Below, one piece after another: positions 1-10,844 of a stretch of DNA of 64,000 nucleotides (its first letter is position 1; each line of letters starts with the position of its first letter). The notes under the pieces were generated by a model that saw only the letters and a list, made by a program, of their open reading frames with translations, was not told the origin of the DNA and searched no databases. The translations under genes were made by a program, and so were the position numbers. This stretch comes from Exophiala sp. HKRS030 (lineage: Eukaryota; Ascomycota; Eurotiomycetes; Chaetothyriales; Herpotrichiellaceae), in contig JAHWDD010000010.1 of assembly GCA_023897205.1 (NCBI GenBank), forward strand, positions 1,736,001 through 1,800,000, in the 5' to 3' direction.

Positions 1-612
1 TGCGTTCGTGGTGCTGAGGGCGCCGATCTCGAGAATGTGTAGCAGTTGATGTTGTTGTTGTCGTGTGACCGGAGTTCCAGACTCTGGTGCTGCTACTACT
101 GCTACTGGCGAGGCGGATTTATCTCCACTAGTGGCATTCATTGATGTTGTCGTTGACGACGACGTGCCTTTTAAAGAATGATTCGCACGCCGTTTCCTAG
201 CCTCGATATCCTCACGTAGCCATTCGACAAGCACGCGGCTCGAATCACCGCCGCGCGTCTTGCTCTGCCCGATCGTGCTCGCCAGCTGGTAGCTTTTCAG
301 CCCGCCAGACGCCGCGAGCTGGGATTCGAGTGCTGCGATCTTCGTGGCATCGTTGGCTGCTTTCGCCCGTGCCAGTTGTTTGTGCAGGTTGTGGTGCTGT
401 CGGATCAATGTCCGTGTGTGTTTGGAAGATTGCGATTTGGAATGAGAGGTGGATGGTGTTGTCGCTGGGAGAGATGTGGTTGTAGAAGTAGTGGTAGTGG
501 TGGTTGTTGTGGTGGAGTTGAGGATTGGTGGGCGTCCAGAGCGTAGAGATTTTGGTTTGGTGATTGATTTTGATTTCGACTTCAATCTCGCCTTTGGTTT
601 GGAGAGAGCCAT
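1..612 (-). CDS. BMT2: 25S rRNA adenine-N1 methyltransferase Bmt2, N-terminal part, cut by window edge
   Basis: The reading frame on the minus strand starts at the ATG at 612 and stays open for 204 codons to the window edge, so only the N-terminus is present. Bmt2 is the nucleolar SAM-dependent enzyme that makes m1A in domain IV of 25S rRNA. Recognition rests on a basic Lys/Arg-rich start, a threonine run (about residues 34-46), the segment THTRTLIRxHH-like around residue 66, GGLKSYQLASTIGQS (about 103-117) followed by RGGDSSRVLVEWL, and the start of the SAM-binding fold, LLHILEIGALSTTNA, at the edge. These match the known fungal Bmt2/DUF3321 family pattern. The catalytic domain lies outside the window. 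It is transcribed away from BMT5. Confidence 0.82.
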   Translation of the reverse strand, partial: MALSKPKARLKSKSKSITKPKSLRSGRPPILNSTTTTTTTTTSTTTSLPATTPSTSHSKSQSSKHTRTLIRQHHNLHKQLARAKAANDATKIAALESQLAASGGLKSYQLASTIGQSKTRGGDSSRVLVEWLREDIEARKRRANHSLKGTSSSTTTSMNATSGDKSASPVAVVAAPESGTPVTRQQQHQLLHILEIGALSTTNA

Positions 613-1233
613 TGTTCCTGGTTCACTCCCTTGGGTTCTGAGATATTTTACAGTGTCCGAATTGCGCCCTAGCCATTAAGTTATCATTTTCGATGGATGG
701 TCGTGCCTTGACCTGATCTTAGATGGAGATTCATTGTTGGCGGTTCATGAAGAAATCAACATAGTGTCTACTGCAAGGCTTTTTGATTGTCAATTTTGTT
801 TTTTAGTCTTGACGATGGCAGGCATTTGTTTATCACTTGGCATGATCTCCAACCCAATGCATAAAATTGTTCTCGAGAATCAAAATGAAAGATTGATTAT
901 CCATCGTCAATTATATAGTTCAAATGACCATGCAACAAGGCTCTATGTTGTACCCTCAAGGCATAAAATATCCACTAACCGTGCAAGGCTGAGATGTCAT
1001 TTGAATCGGAAAAATGACTACCGTGATTTGCCGTCGTTAATATAATTTCTTAAAGTTATATCAGAGATCCAGCGTAGGGATATCGAGTTAATTTATATCC
1101 CACTTGTCAATTTGTCACCAAAAATATCACAATTTCCAATATATATATATATATCTATATGGAGATGAGCAATGATTTTCTTTGATTCTACTTTCAACTC
1201 AGAAAAGCTCTGCGAAACACCTGGCTTGTGCAG
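613..1233. other. Divergent intergenic region BMT2/BMT5
   Basis: Shared 5' region of two head-to-head rRNA methyltransferase genes, AT-rich. It contains one AT microsatellite and a 103-codon open frame (734-1045) that looks fortuitous. No RNA gene was recognised. Confidence 0.6.
1139..1160. repeat. AT dinucleotide microsatellite
   Basis: About eight AT units interrupted once by a C, ending about 75 bases before the BMT5 start codon. Confidence 0.85.
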
Positions 1234-2475
1234 ATGGGCAAATTCAAGAGAGTAGCGCGGAAGCAGACGAATCATCATGACCAGCCAAGATCCGGCAAAC
1301 AGTTAATCGCTGCCAAAGATTCCAAGCGCAAAGAAATACAGCCTCGACGTGGTGCCAAAGATCTGGGTCCAGAGAATCCGCCAAAGCAATCATTTACGAA
1401 TATTAAGCAAAAGATTCCATTTTCGAAACATGATCATGTCCTCCTTGTTGGTGAAGGTAAGTCAGATGAACCACCATATGATGATCAGACCGAGGTAGTG
1501 GTCCTCGTCTTTGACTGAGAAAGTGAGACTAATGGATTGATAGGCGATTTCTCATTCGCACTATCGTTGGTCAAACACCATAAATTTCAGCATCTGACGG
1601 CTACCTGCTACGATTCGAGAGACGCATTGTACAGCAAATACCCTAGAATCGGTCGCACGATAAAGCGGCTTGTTCCTCGTGAGGAGACGACAGTGAATAC
1701 TGGCCAAACGAAGCCACAGACCGACGAATCCAACAGCGACAACGAGACGTCCGAGTGGGGAGGGCTGTCTGAGTCCGAGGCAGATTCCAAAGGCCTAGAC
1801 ACTGACTCACATAGCGAGGACAGCAAGAAGAGACCGCCTGTTGAGTTACTGTACGGCATCGATGCCACAAAACTTTCAACTTCGCACAAGAAGGTGCTAC
1901 AGCAATTTGCGCCCTTTACGAAGATAGTGTTCAATTTCCCCCACGTCGGAGGCCTGAGTACAGATGTCAACCGGCAGGTCAGGTATAATCAAGAACTTCT
2001 GGTTGGATTCTTCAAGGCTGCAAAAGGATTACTATCTTCCCCAACAAGGCGCGCAAGAGTTCCTGACCGGTCTGATCGATACAGCACGGACGATGAAGAC
2101 CTATCTGATCCCTCTGCAGAGGAGAACCAAAGGAAACTTGGCGCAGTTAATGGACAAATTCTAGTAACTATCTTTGAAGGCGAGCCCTATACACTCTGGA
2201 ATATACGAGACTTGGCCAGACATTCTGGACTAAAGGTCGTCGAGAGCTTCAAATTTCCTTGGTCGGCATATCCTGGCTATCAACATGCCAGAACGACTGG
2301 AGATATCACGCATGGCAAAGATAGAGGAGATGAAGGCAAGCGAAAGGGAGCGTGGAGAGGTGAAGAACGAGACGCTCGATGTTATGTGCTCGAGGACAAG
2401 GACGCCATACCGATGGAGACCGGATCAAATCGAAAGAAGAGGAAATACGGACAAGATGGTGAAGAGAGCGATTGA
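1234..2475 (+). CDS. BMT5: 25S rRNA uracil-N3 methyltransferase Bmt5 (DUF2431 family)
   Basis: Two exons, 1234-1456 and 1544-2475 (intron 1457-1543, GTAAGT...TAG), giving 384 residues. I chose the ATG at 1234; the upstream GTG at 1228 is not needed. Bmt5 methylates U2634 (m3U) of 25S rRNA in the nucleolus using SAM. The SAM loop HVLLVGEGDFSFALSL spans the splice junction (about residues 69-84). Further family motifs are ATCYDSRDALYSKYP, the catalytic-region FNFPHVGG, and VTIFEGEPYTLWNIRDLA with PGYQHART near the end. An acidic Ser/Asp/Glu-rich insert (about 120-165) and a basic Lys/Arg tail flank the core, as usual in fungal members. Splicing joins the two halves of a single motif, so the intron is secure. 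Confidence 0.92.
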
Positions 2476-2819
2476 AATCTTCTGCAAGAGGCTAGTCTTA
2501 GACAATTGAGGTATTGTAAAATCAGTAATTTACACAAGATGATAGTGAAAGAAAAGGATGAAGGCACAAGGGCCAAGGCTGCCATTCAGCCTCATAGAAT
2601 ATATCGTTACCTCGGCAAACCTACCATTCAAATAAATCCTGTCACACTTCGGAATCATGTTTTCTTCTGCCGCTCCCAAGTGACACAACTGCAATTTCCC
2701 GTCCAGCAACGTATCTTCTGAGGTCCAGAATATTTCCTCTTCCTGAGGTCGATCTCCTGAACCGAACAGTAGCCCACAGTCTGATTTCTCGCTCTCCGAC
2801 TTTTCTCAAATCCCTCGAC

Positions 2820-4651
2820 ATGTCGGACGAAGCCCCGAGGAAGAGGTCGCGATTCGATCAGACCGAGCCCGAACCAAGAAAGCCCTCACGATTTGACAGA
2901 CGATCGCGTTCCCCTTCCTCAAGACATAACGAATCGAGGAGAAGTCGCAGTCCTCAACGCTCAAAAGATAGCCAGAGTCCTGCTGTCGGTGACAAGAGAA
3001 GCACACCCATCGACCCCGCCGCCGCTGCCGGTATGTGCCAATATCTTTCCTCCACACTCTCCAGTTGGGACCTTTTGAGCTGATCAGATGATAGCCGCCG
3101 CTGCTGCAAAGATTAACGCAGACTTGCAAGCTCGTAAGGGAATTCAACATGTCGACGTCCCTCCCATTCAATCAGTAAGTTGCAAGTATCGCAGGCATCT
3201 TTGGCGCAATTTCTCACCTTTCGTCTAGACTTCTTCTCCAACAACCGCGGGACAGTCTGGAACTCCCACGGGTGGAGCAAGCACGCATAATGTGGGCGGT
3301 GACATCTATACCGCCGACGGAGACTACATCAAAGATATTGAGATCAATGATCTACGAAATCGTTATGTTTTGACCAAAGGCTCTACGCAGAAGATGGTAC
3401 GTCCCCTTATAAGAGGCATCTGACAATCACATACAGAAGAGATGAATCGTGACTCGCGCCGATGGAAATATGAAGATCTATATGCTAACTTGTCGTGAAC
3501 CTTCAGATCAAAGAAGAAACTGGTGCCGGTATGTCTGATAATGCCACTAATGCAACCGCTTCAAAAATGATACTAATTTGAGGCTAGACGTCACTACTCG
3601 CGGCTCATATTACCCAATCAAGAGCATGGCTACAGCAGCAGTAAGACCACATATCTAGTCTTAATTTCACTCTCTAACGTTATTTAGAACCCTCCACTTT
3701 ATTTACACGTCACAAGTACTTCGAAAGCTGGCCTGGAAAAGGCAATTGTCAAAATCGAAGAGTTGATGCAACAAGAGCTTCCCAATCTAGTCGACGAGAG
3801 ACGTTTTCGCCGTCGAGAACCAGAGCAAGTTGAACGAGATGAGTTTGGCAGGGTATGTACGGCTAGACCTATTTCTGGACCACTACTGACCTTTCTAGCG
3901 CAAATGGCCCGAAGAACGCATTCCATTAGATATGGAAAATATCCCTGGCTTCAACCTTAGAGCACAAGTCGTTGGCCAAGGTGGTGCTTATGTCAAGCAC
4001 ATCCAACAAGAAACCGGTTGCCGAGTGCAAATCAAAGGCCGTGGCAGCGGTTTCATGGAACATAGTACTGGCCAGGAATCAGATGAGCCTATGTACCTAC
4101 ACGTTGCAGGCCCTCAACCTCAGCAAGTCGAGAAAGCCAAGGAGCTTTGTGAGGATCTCCTAGTCAATGTGCGAGCTAACTTTGAGCACTTCAAAGCTAA
4201 CCCACCACCACAACGAATGGAATCATATACCGATGGGTACGGTGCAGATGCTAACCGTGGCTCTTATGGTGGTTATGGAAGGGACCGAGGTCGTGAGAAC
4301 AGCTATTCACACAACAGCAATAGTTACAATTCTCCATACTCGGCAACACCATCTACCCCTGCTCCGGGAACCGCTGCTTCGCCTACAGATTACGCCGCTC
4401 AGCAAGCTCAGTACGCTCAATATTTTGCCAGTCAACCTGGTGGTGACCCCTATGCTGCATATGGCGGCTATCAAAATTATGTTGCTTACTATCAATACTA
4501 CCAACAACAGGCCGCTGCACAGCAGCAATCACCGCCGCCACCTCCAGCCGATTCAAGCTCGAATCCTCCTCCACCACCCGATAGCTCCGCGGTACCGCCG
4601 CCACCTCCACCATCAGGTTATTCGGCGGTTCCACCGCCTCCAGGACTGTGA
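2820..4651 (+). CDS. KHDC4/BLOM7-like double KH-domain RNA-binding protein
   Basis: Seven exons: 2820-3030, 3095-3174, 3229-3396, 3507-3528, 3588-3640, 3688-3852 and 3899-4651, giving 483 residues. The order is an SR/RSRSP-rich N-terminus (1-55), a first KH-like unit containing DIEINDLRNRYVLTKGSTQK (spanning three exons, including a 22-nt micro-exon), a second KH unit with FNLRAQVVGQGGAYVKHIQ and TGCRVQIKGRGSGF, then a Gly/Tyr-, Gln- and Pro-rich tail ending PPPPGL. This matches animal KHDC4 (Blom7alpha), a spliceosome-associated protein implicated in splice-site choice; nuclear splicing is therefore the inferred role. All exon phases agree. Confidence 0.88.
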
Positions 4652-5396
4652 ACATTTTGATGGTTAGTTGAAGAGCTGACATCGTCAGATCTGTGAGTGA
4701 AACGGGTGGATTCCAATTCAAACATGACAACTCGGGTCCGAGAAATAAGTAACTTCAACTCTCAGATGATCTAACACACTGGCAAAGGGTTTGTATGACA
4801 AAGGCAAGGAAGTCCCAATTAAGGGCGGCAAGGCAGAGTATCAAAAAGTGAAGACATAATTGACAGCTGATCGGTCAATAGGGACCAGATCCATTAATTT
4901 CATTCATACTTTGTGTTTGTGTTTTCAGCTGACCATTACTGTAGTCGTGTTCTTGTGCTGACAGATTTCTGACCACCCTTCAGTCTAGTCAATCGCATTT
5001 AAGATTTTCGAGGGCGAGAAATTTCATGATAAATTTCAAAGTATGTAAGTGGTGTGAGACTTATTTGACAGCAGAATCTCCAGACCAGAATTCGAATCTC
5101 GTATACTGCCTACCATTCGATACACCCCTCAGTTGACTGGGCTACGAAAAGAGTAAGGCTACGACATTGATAGGTTATGACAACCTCTGTGGCAGCTGTC
5201 ACCACTTGTAGGCACGGAACCTAGCTATCAACCTCATCATTCAAGATATGATGTACCACAAGTGCTATTACGAATCTCCGCCGTATGGTCGGCCAATATT
5301 GTCCAAACGCCTGGTACTATGTTGTACAAAAAAAGGCCAAACTTCATCATGCATGATCGCATCCAGTAGGAATGCTCTGGTTTCCTAACAAGGCAC
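4652..5396. other. Convergent 3' region
   Basis: Lies between the KH-protein and GABA transaminase stop codons. No gene was recognised. A short coding-like stretch at 4773-4859 (in frame to a TAA) could be an alternative terminal exon of the KH gene; see findings. Confidence 0.5.
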
Positions 5397-6851
5397 CTAT
5401 GCGGTTGCCAGTAGGGCTTTCTCCAAGGTCGAAACGAGTTTAGGAATCATATCCTCCTCAAAGATCAACATTGGTCGCAGCCGCACCGTGTCCTTGCCAC
5501 ATGTGCCGATATTGACTCCTAGTGATTTCATCTTCTTGACCAAACCAGCTGCATTGACCGTATCAAAGGCAATATATGTGCCCTGACCTTTACCCCGCAA
5601 GTTGAAGATGCGATCTGGATGTCTTTGGGCAACTTCCTGGAGAGCCGGATACAACTTCTCTCCCACCTTGGCCGTGTGCTCGACGAGGTTTCGTTGCAAG
5701 ATTTCATCAATGACAGCATTTGCCAGGAACGCTCGTGCCGGATCGCCGATCCATGTGTTGAATTGTCGGTATGCTTTATCTGGGATCAATCGGTCGTTAC
5801 CAAAGAAGTAGCCGGCGGTTTGGGCCTTCTTGCTGAATGTCACCATGTCTGGTGGGGAGGTGAGGTTCCAATGATCATGACCCCAGAATCGACCTGTTGC
5901 GCCAAAGCCGGTCTGCACTTCGTCGACGATCAGCAGGACGCCGTGCTTCTTTGTGAGGTCTCGTAGGCCTTGGAAGAATTCGGGCGATGCGTGGTTGTCG
6001 CCTCCTTCGCTCTGGATTGGCTCGACGATGACTGCTGCCACTGGTGAAGGCCTGCATTTATGTTGTCAGCTTTACAGATCGGTATGTCAAGGATGAGAAG
6101 TTCTAGCTTACCATGATGTGATCAAATCCTCCACATGTTGCAGGGATGCCTGCTCTTCTGCTCTGTTTGCTTCGCCGTTTTCTTCAAGAGGATATTTGAG
6201 AGCCGGGAAATTTGCTTGAGGCCAGTTGAAGGAAGGGATGTCTAATTTGTGAACAGCTTTCGACCTGGTGGTCGACAAACTTCCGAATCCTCTGCCGTGG
6301 AAAGAGTTTTTGAAGCTCAGAACTGAAAGATCAGGGGAACCCGGTGCGGAATTGTTCAGTGAAGAGTGAATCTCTGCATCTGTCCATTCGACCCCTTCTC
6401 CTCGTCGGCGTCTCTGGTAGTGCATGAACGCTGCCTTGTACGCCAACTCGTTGGCCTCAGAGCCCGACTGGGCAGTGAAGAGCTTGTTATGGCCAGAAGG
6501 GGCAACTCGAAGTAGTCCCTCGGTGAGCAAAGCCAGCCAGTCTTCTGAAGGGAAGTTGCCAATGGCTGGTCTGTTCACGAGTGCCGAGATCATTTGTGGC
6601 GATTGAGCCGCTGCGATCAATGTCGGGTTATTGTACCCAACAGGAATAGATGCAATCTGAGAGTAGACGTCGAGATACTTGTTTCCATCGACATCGACGA
6701 TGTAGTTGCCATGGCTGCGGGCGTAGTCGACAACGAAATGCACCGCACGGGCGTCGAAGACTTCGTTCAAAGCCGCAATCTTCTTTTGTGAGATTGGGCC
6801 GGGGATCTCAGTCGCCACGATGGTGGTGTTGTCAACAATGGCGCCTGGCAT
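5397..6851 (-). CDS. UGA1/gatA: 4-aminobutyrate aminotransferase (GABA transaminase)
   Basis: Two exons on the minus strand, 6851-6112 and 6051-5397 (intron 6052-6111), giving 464 residues, the family's usual length. It is a PLP-dependent class III aminotransferase converting GABA plus 2-oxoglutarate to succinic semialdehyde plus glutamate, the first step of GABA catabolism. Visible signatures are SGSEANELAYKAAF (PLP phosphate and substrate region), FHGRGFGSLS, IVDEVQTGFGATGRFW with the Asp that contacts the pyridine nitrogen, and the Schiff-base lysine in TFSKKAQTAG (about residues 321-322). No obvious mitochondrial presequence precedes the catalytic domain. It is divergent from a Zn2Cys6 regulator gene, sharing about 0.9 kb of promoter. 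Confidence 0.93.
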
Positions 6852-7762
6852 GATTATTGAAATATTTCAGCAAAGACTAGGATGTCAAGATGGAGAGATA
6901 GATGAACTGTAGAAATTCTCCTCCTGGTAGATCCTCAACTACCTTATATTCCTTCATACCTGGCCGTGACGAATACATTTGCCGGTCACCAACCGCCAGC
7001 TGTATATTTGCCCCGTGAATACAATGACGAGGCTATCCGCTACCATATCCGGAGTAGATGGGTGCACAGTGCTTTTGTGAACAGCGATGGCGAATCAGAT
7101 GGCGTTGCGCTGACCTTGGAGCCGCCTTGTCACCGGCCCGGGTCACAGGCCATCAAAATTGAACGGCCAACGACGGCAAACCCGCCTCAGGGCGAAAGAA
7201 ACCGCGAGATAATTCCGTTCGACGACCAACGGAGATAACCGTAACTTTTCTATCTTGTCAAAGGTGGCCTGGTGCCATCCATGTCCCGCCCCGACCCTCC
7301 GAATCAAGGATGTGTCAGCGAGATCCATTGTCTCGAACCTAGGATTTTCTGAGTTTATCCTCCGGCTAGCAGAGGTACGGATAGAGCTTTCGACGATTGT
7401 TCCTCGAATACCCAAGTCTAACGACGACTTTCCCCATCCGGATGCTATACTTGACCCTGCAAGCTTCTCCGAGCTCATAGCGACACCGCATTCCCCCTCC
7501 GCTGACGTATCGCGGGCCTTTCGTGGAGTCCGCCGCCCTGCGTTCCCAACGCTGATCCCCAGTTTTTGGTCGCTTCTCGTTCGTAAATCCTGAAGCCGCT
7601 GGGTTCGCGGGTGGTCTAAGTTAGACCATCGGTCATAGTGGGGCATTCCCTTGCAGAAAGTCTTCGCTGGTCTTCACGGTAACTGAGCGTTACCCGACGT
7701 TTGAGGACTAGCTGGGTCATGTGAACAACAACAGCAGCAGCAATATCGCGCGCCTAACCACC
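6852..7762. promoter_or_regulatory. Divergent promoter between GABA transaminase and Zn2Cys6 regulator
   Basis: A 911-base region between two divergent start codons. AGATAA motifs, which fit the HGATAR consensus of AreA-type nitrogen GATA factors, occur near 7207 and 7233. A CGG-N6-CCG palindrome sits at 7230-7241. A 167-codon open frame on the minus strand has no recognisable features and is treated as noise. Confidence 0.5.
7230..7241. promoter_or_regulatory. CGG-N6-CCG palindrome with an embedded GATA site
   Basis: Everted-triplet architecture typical of Zn2Cys6 dimer sites, with AGATAA as the six-base spacer. Its placement between a GABA catabolic gene and a Zn2Cys6 gene makes it a candidate control site. 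Binding is inferred, not shown. Confidence 0.35.
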
Positions 7763-10538
7763 ATGGACAGCGCTTCGGCAGGTCGAAACCCTCAAGTTGG
7801 AAATGGCGCGGGTCAAGACTATGCCGTGCGCAAAGTCAAGCGACGCAAGATCGCCGAGGAGGATCGTAAGCGGGCTGTTCGAGCGTAAGTCAAATTTGAA
7901 AAACATCGTGATCTGCTTGCGTCTATCTACTCCATGGAGGGTGACTGAGAGCACTTCTTCTCCAGCTGCGACGGGTGCCGGCGAGTCAAAGAGAAATGTG
8001 AAGGTGGCAATCCATGTCGACGATGTGCGCATTTCCGCCGTCCGTGTGAATTCAAGGGCGTCAAAGCCTCGTATTCGCAAAGGCGGGGCAACGTCAATGG
8101 TTCCTCTCAAGGGTATGAAAATCCATATCCCCTTTCAACAGTGCGCGCTCTCTCATATCGCACATGTGTCTTATGATTGTTGGACAGGCCCGAGTCCTCG
8201 CCATACCATGAAGACGACCTGATCAACCGCGCCCGATACATGGAGCACATCTTGCGCAAGAAGATGCCCGAACTCAGTCTCGACACGTCCAGTCTGCAGA
8301 TCGCAGCCGAGAATCTAGGCAACCCTTCATCCAGCACCAAATCGAGCGGCTCCGAGCCCGACGGCGAAGAGCAACAGATCCTAGCCGACGACGACTGCGA
8401 GATCCGCCCTGTCGAAGGCGGAAACATCATCCACTACTCGGGTGAGTTCTCATATTGGAATTTCTCCCAAAGAATCAAACGCCACGTTGAAGACTGGATG
8501 GGAGCCGCGAACCCGGACGCTCCGAACCCCGATCGTGTGTCCGAGTTCTGGCGACCTGAGACGCAGATGTCGAACTCGCATAGTTTGTCGTCGTCGTTGG
8601 CCTGCTGTCCGCCGCGTGATATTGCCGAGTTTCTCATTCATGTTTTCTTCCGCCATGCCGAGTCCAATTACTTCTACGTTGATAGGAGTTGGGTCTCGGG
8701 TGTCCTCGATACCCTGTATAATGATCCGTCGAGGTTGAGTGTCAAAGACGCACCGAAAGTCAGTGCTGCGCTTGCGATTTTCGCTATTGGCACGCAATAT
8801 GCTTATTTGGATTCGATTGAGTCCGATGGCGGGTCTCACACTGCGGCAAACTTCTCCGAGGATGAGATTGGCACGCTCTTCTTCGAACAGGCTGCGAAGC
8901 TGCTTCCGGAGATCATACAGGTGAGGTGATGCTAACTTCAACACCCCGAATGAATTGCTAACTATGCTCTGCTAGGTGGCATCTCTCGAAAGCGTACAGG
9001 CATGTCTCCTGATGGGTCTATACTGCCTCCCACTTGACGTCTCAGGCCTCGCATACACCTACCTCAACCTCGCGATGAAGCTAGGCATGGTCAACGGGAT
9101 GCATCGCAAGTACACCGGCAACGCCTTCAGCGCTGTAACCATCGAGACCAGAAACCGAGTCTGGTGGACGATCTACGTGCTCGAGAAAAAAATCGGCATC
9201 TTCCACGGTCGACCCATGTCAGTCCTCCGCACCGACGTCGACGCAGACGTACCAAAAGACACAGCCGACATCCAATCCTCATTCTCATCACCCAACATCC
9301 CATACATGCTGGCATCGATCGGGCTGATGCACAAGCTCGAAGACTTCCTGAACGAGATGCAACTGCTGCGGAAAAGCCAACGCGCAGAATTCCCAGCAAT
9401 CCTCAACCGATTGATCGCCGGCAAGGAATCCCTGGTACGATGGTTCGACGCCCTCCCGCAGAAGATCAGCCAAGAACCACAATCATTGCAATCAATCCAT
9501 TTCCGGCCCGCTATGCATTTACGCCTGGAATACTGCCTTGTGCGCATGTTCGTCGGCCGTCCGTTCCTGTTCAGCCGACATGGGCCTGGCGCCACGCCGG
9601 TTTCAGCAGTCGACAAAACGCCCTCTGCCAGCGCGACTGGTGTGGATGCAGGCACCACTGCCGCCTCCGCGGAAAGAAAACCCTCGCGCCGCGCCATCCT
9701 GATCGACGACTGCGTGCAAGCGGCGAAGGAAGCGATCGCGGTGTGCCGCCGCCTACGCGACAGCGGCGTCGGGCTCGCACGCGCCTCATACATCGAATAC
9801 AGCTCCTGCCGCGCGTCGCTCCTCGTGCTGATCGCGTACTGCATCTACAACCAGACCGACCGCTTCAAGGACTCGCTGCAGGTCGGCCTGTCGATGATCC
9901 GCGAGATGTCGGCCTCGGGCGACTCGGCGCGCGCAGAGGTCTCACTGATTGAGTCGCTGGAACGCGCGCTCGCAAGACTGCAGGTTTTTGGGTCCACGGC
10001 GCATAAGAGTAGCGTGCGCGAACCGGTCTCAAAGTCGGCGGTGTCCGGGTATGATCGGTTCAAGAACTGGCAGGCCCTGTTGAAAGGCGAGATCGAGGCC
10101 ACGGTCGCCACAAACACCAACACACCTGCGATCATGCCTGCCGCCGTCGAACACACCGGCCACCCGCAGATATCACAGCGCCACCACAACTGGTCAATCG
10201 ACAGTAGTAGCGACAGCGGCGGTGCGGGTTTCGCCATGCCCAACACAACCAACGACATGGACGGTACAACAGGCGCAAACTACCTCCAATCCGCAGCGGA
10301 CTCCGTCTTCTTCGGCCTGGACAATATGCTTATGCCGTCGGATGGGAACACGCATCCCGAACAGCAGGTGTTGCAGGATTTCCTGGCGATTCCGGATTTC
10401 GAGTTCACGCAGGGCCTGTTCGATCAGCAGCATGGGGCGAGGTTTGGGGCGAGGGATTTTGATAATGGAGCAGGTGCGGGTGCGGGTACGGGGGCTGGGT
10501 ATGGATTGGGGCCGAGGCATCATACGGGGCATTGGTAG
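7763..10538 (+). CDS. Zn2Cys6 fungal transcription factor
   Basis: Four exons, 7763-7884, 7966-8112, 8188-8920 and 8976-10538, giving 854 residues. The zinc cluster is CX2CX6CX5CX2CX6C with Cys 42, 45, 52, 58, 61 and 68, split by the first intron and preceded by a basic stretch (KVKRRK) that can serve as a nuclear signal. The middle holds the fungal-specific regulatory domain (PF04082-like), seen in the segment from about 320 to 470 including ACLLMGLYCLPLD and RVWWTIYVLEKKIGIFHGRP. The tail is Gly- and Asn-rich and probably disordered. It lies divergent from GABA transaminase and convergent with a DAL5-type permease, so a nitrogen-catabolic target is possible but unproven. The third exon is strongly GC-rich, giving many antisense shadow frames. 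Confidence 0.9.
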
Positions 10539-10844
10539 AGGATACGAGGACATGGGGATATGTGCATTATCGATGGATATTGGATAAAGTCTTACTTTTG
10601 GCAGTAGAGTATTGGTCCTGGATCTAAATGTCGTTGGCTGCCAGGCGACAGCTCTTTCATGTCCATCTCGCTTCGAACTATCTTGAGGCTTCAGTGAGAA
10701 GACCAGCTCTCTGGCTGAACCAGTATGTGGAAATGTCTACGAGATATTACAAGACCAGGGAATCTAACCATAGAATGTGTCCGCAGATATGGAGATTATT
10801 TTCTGCCCAACAGGCCGCAAGGTATTCTATCTCGCCCAAACGGC
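10539..10844. other. Convergent 3' region
   Basis: Between the stop codons of the Zn2Cys6 regulator and the MFS permease. Nothing recognised. Confidence 0.6.

Noticed and set aside
734..1045. 103-codon open frame between BMT2 and BMT5
   Set aside because: Composition and lack of motifs suggest chance; it starts at TTG and lies in the shared promoter.
7143..7646. 167-codon minus-strand frame in the GABA transaminase/regulator promoter
   Set aside because: No family features; the region is better explained as a divergent promoter.
9173..9952. Long frames on both strands inside the Zn2Cys6 gene
   Set aside because: GC-rich third exon with few stops in any frame; only the frame joined by correct introns carries domain motifs.
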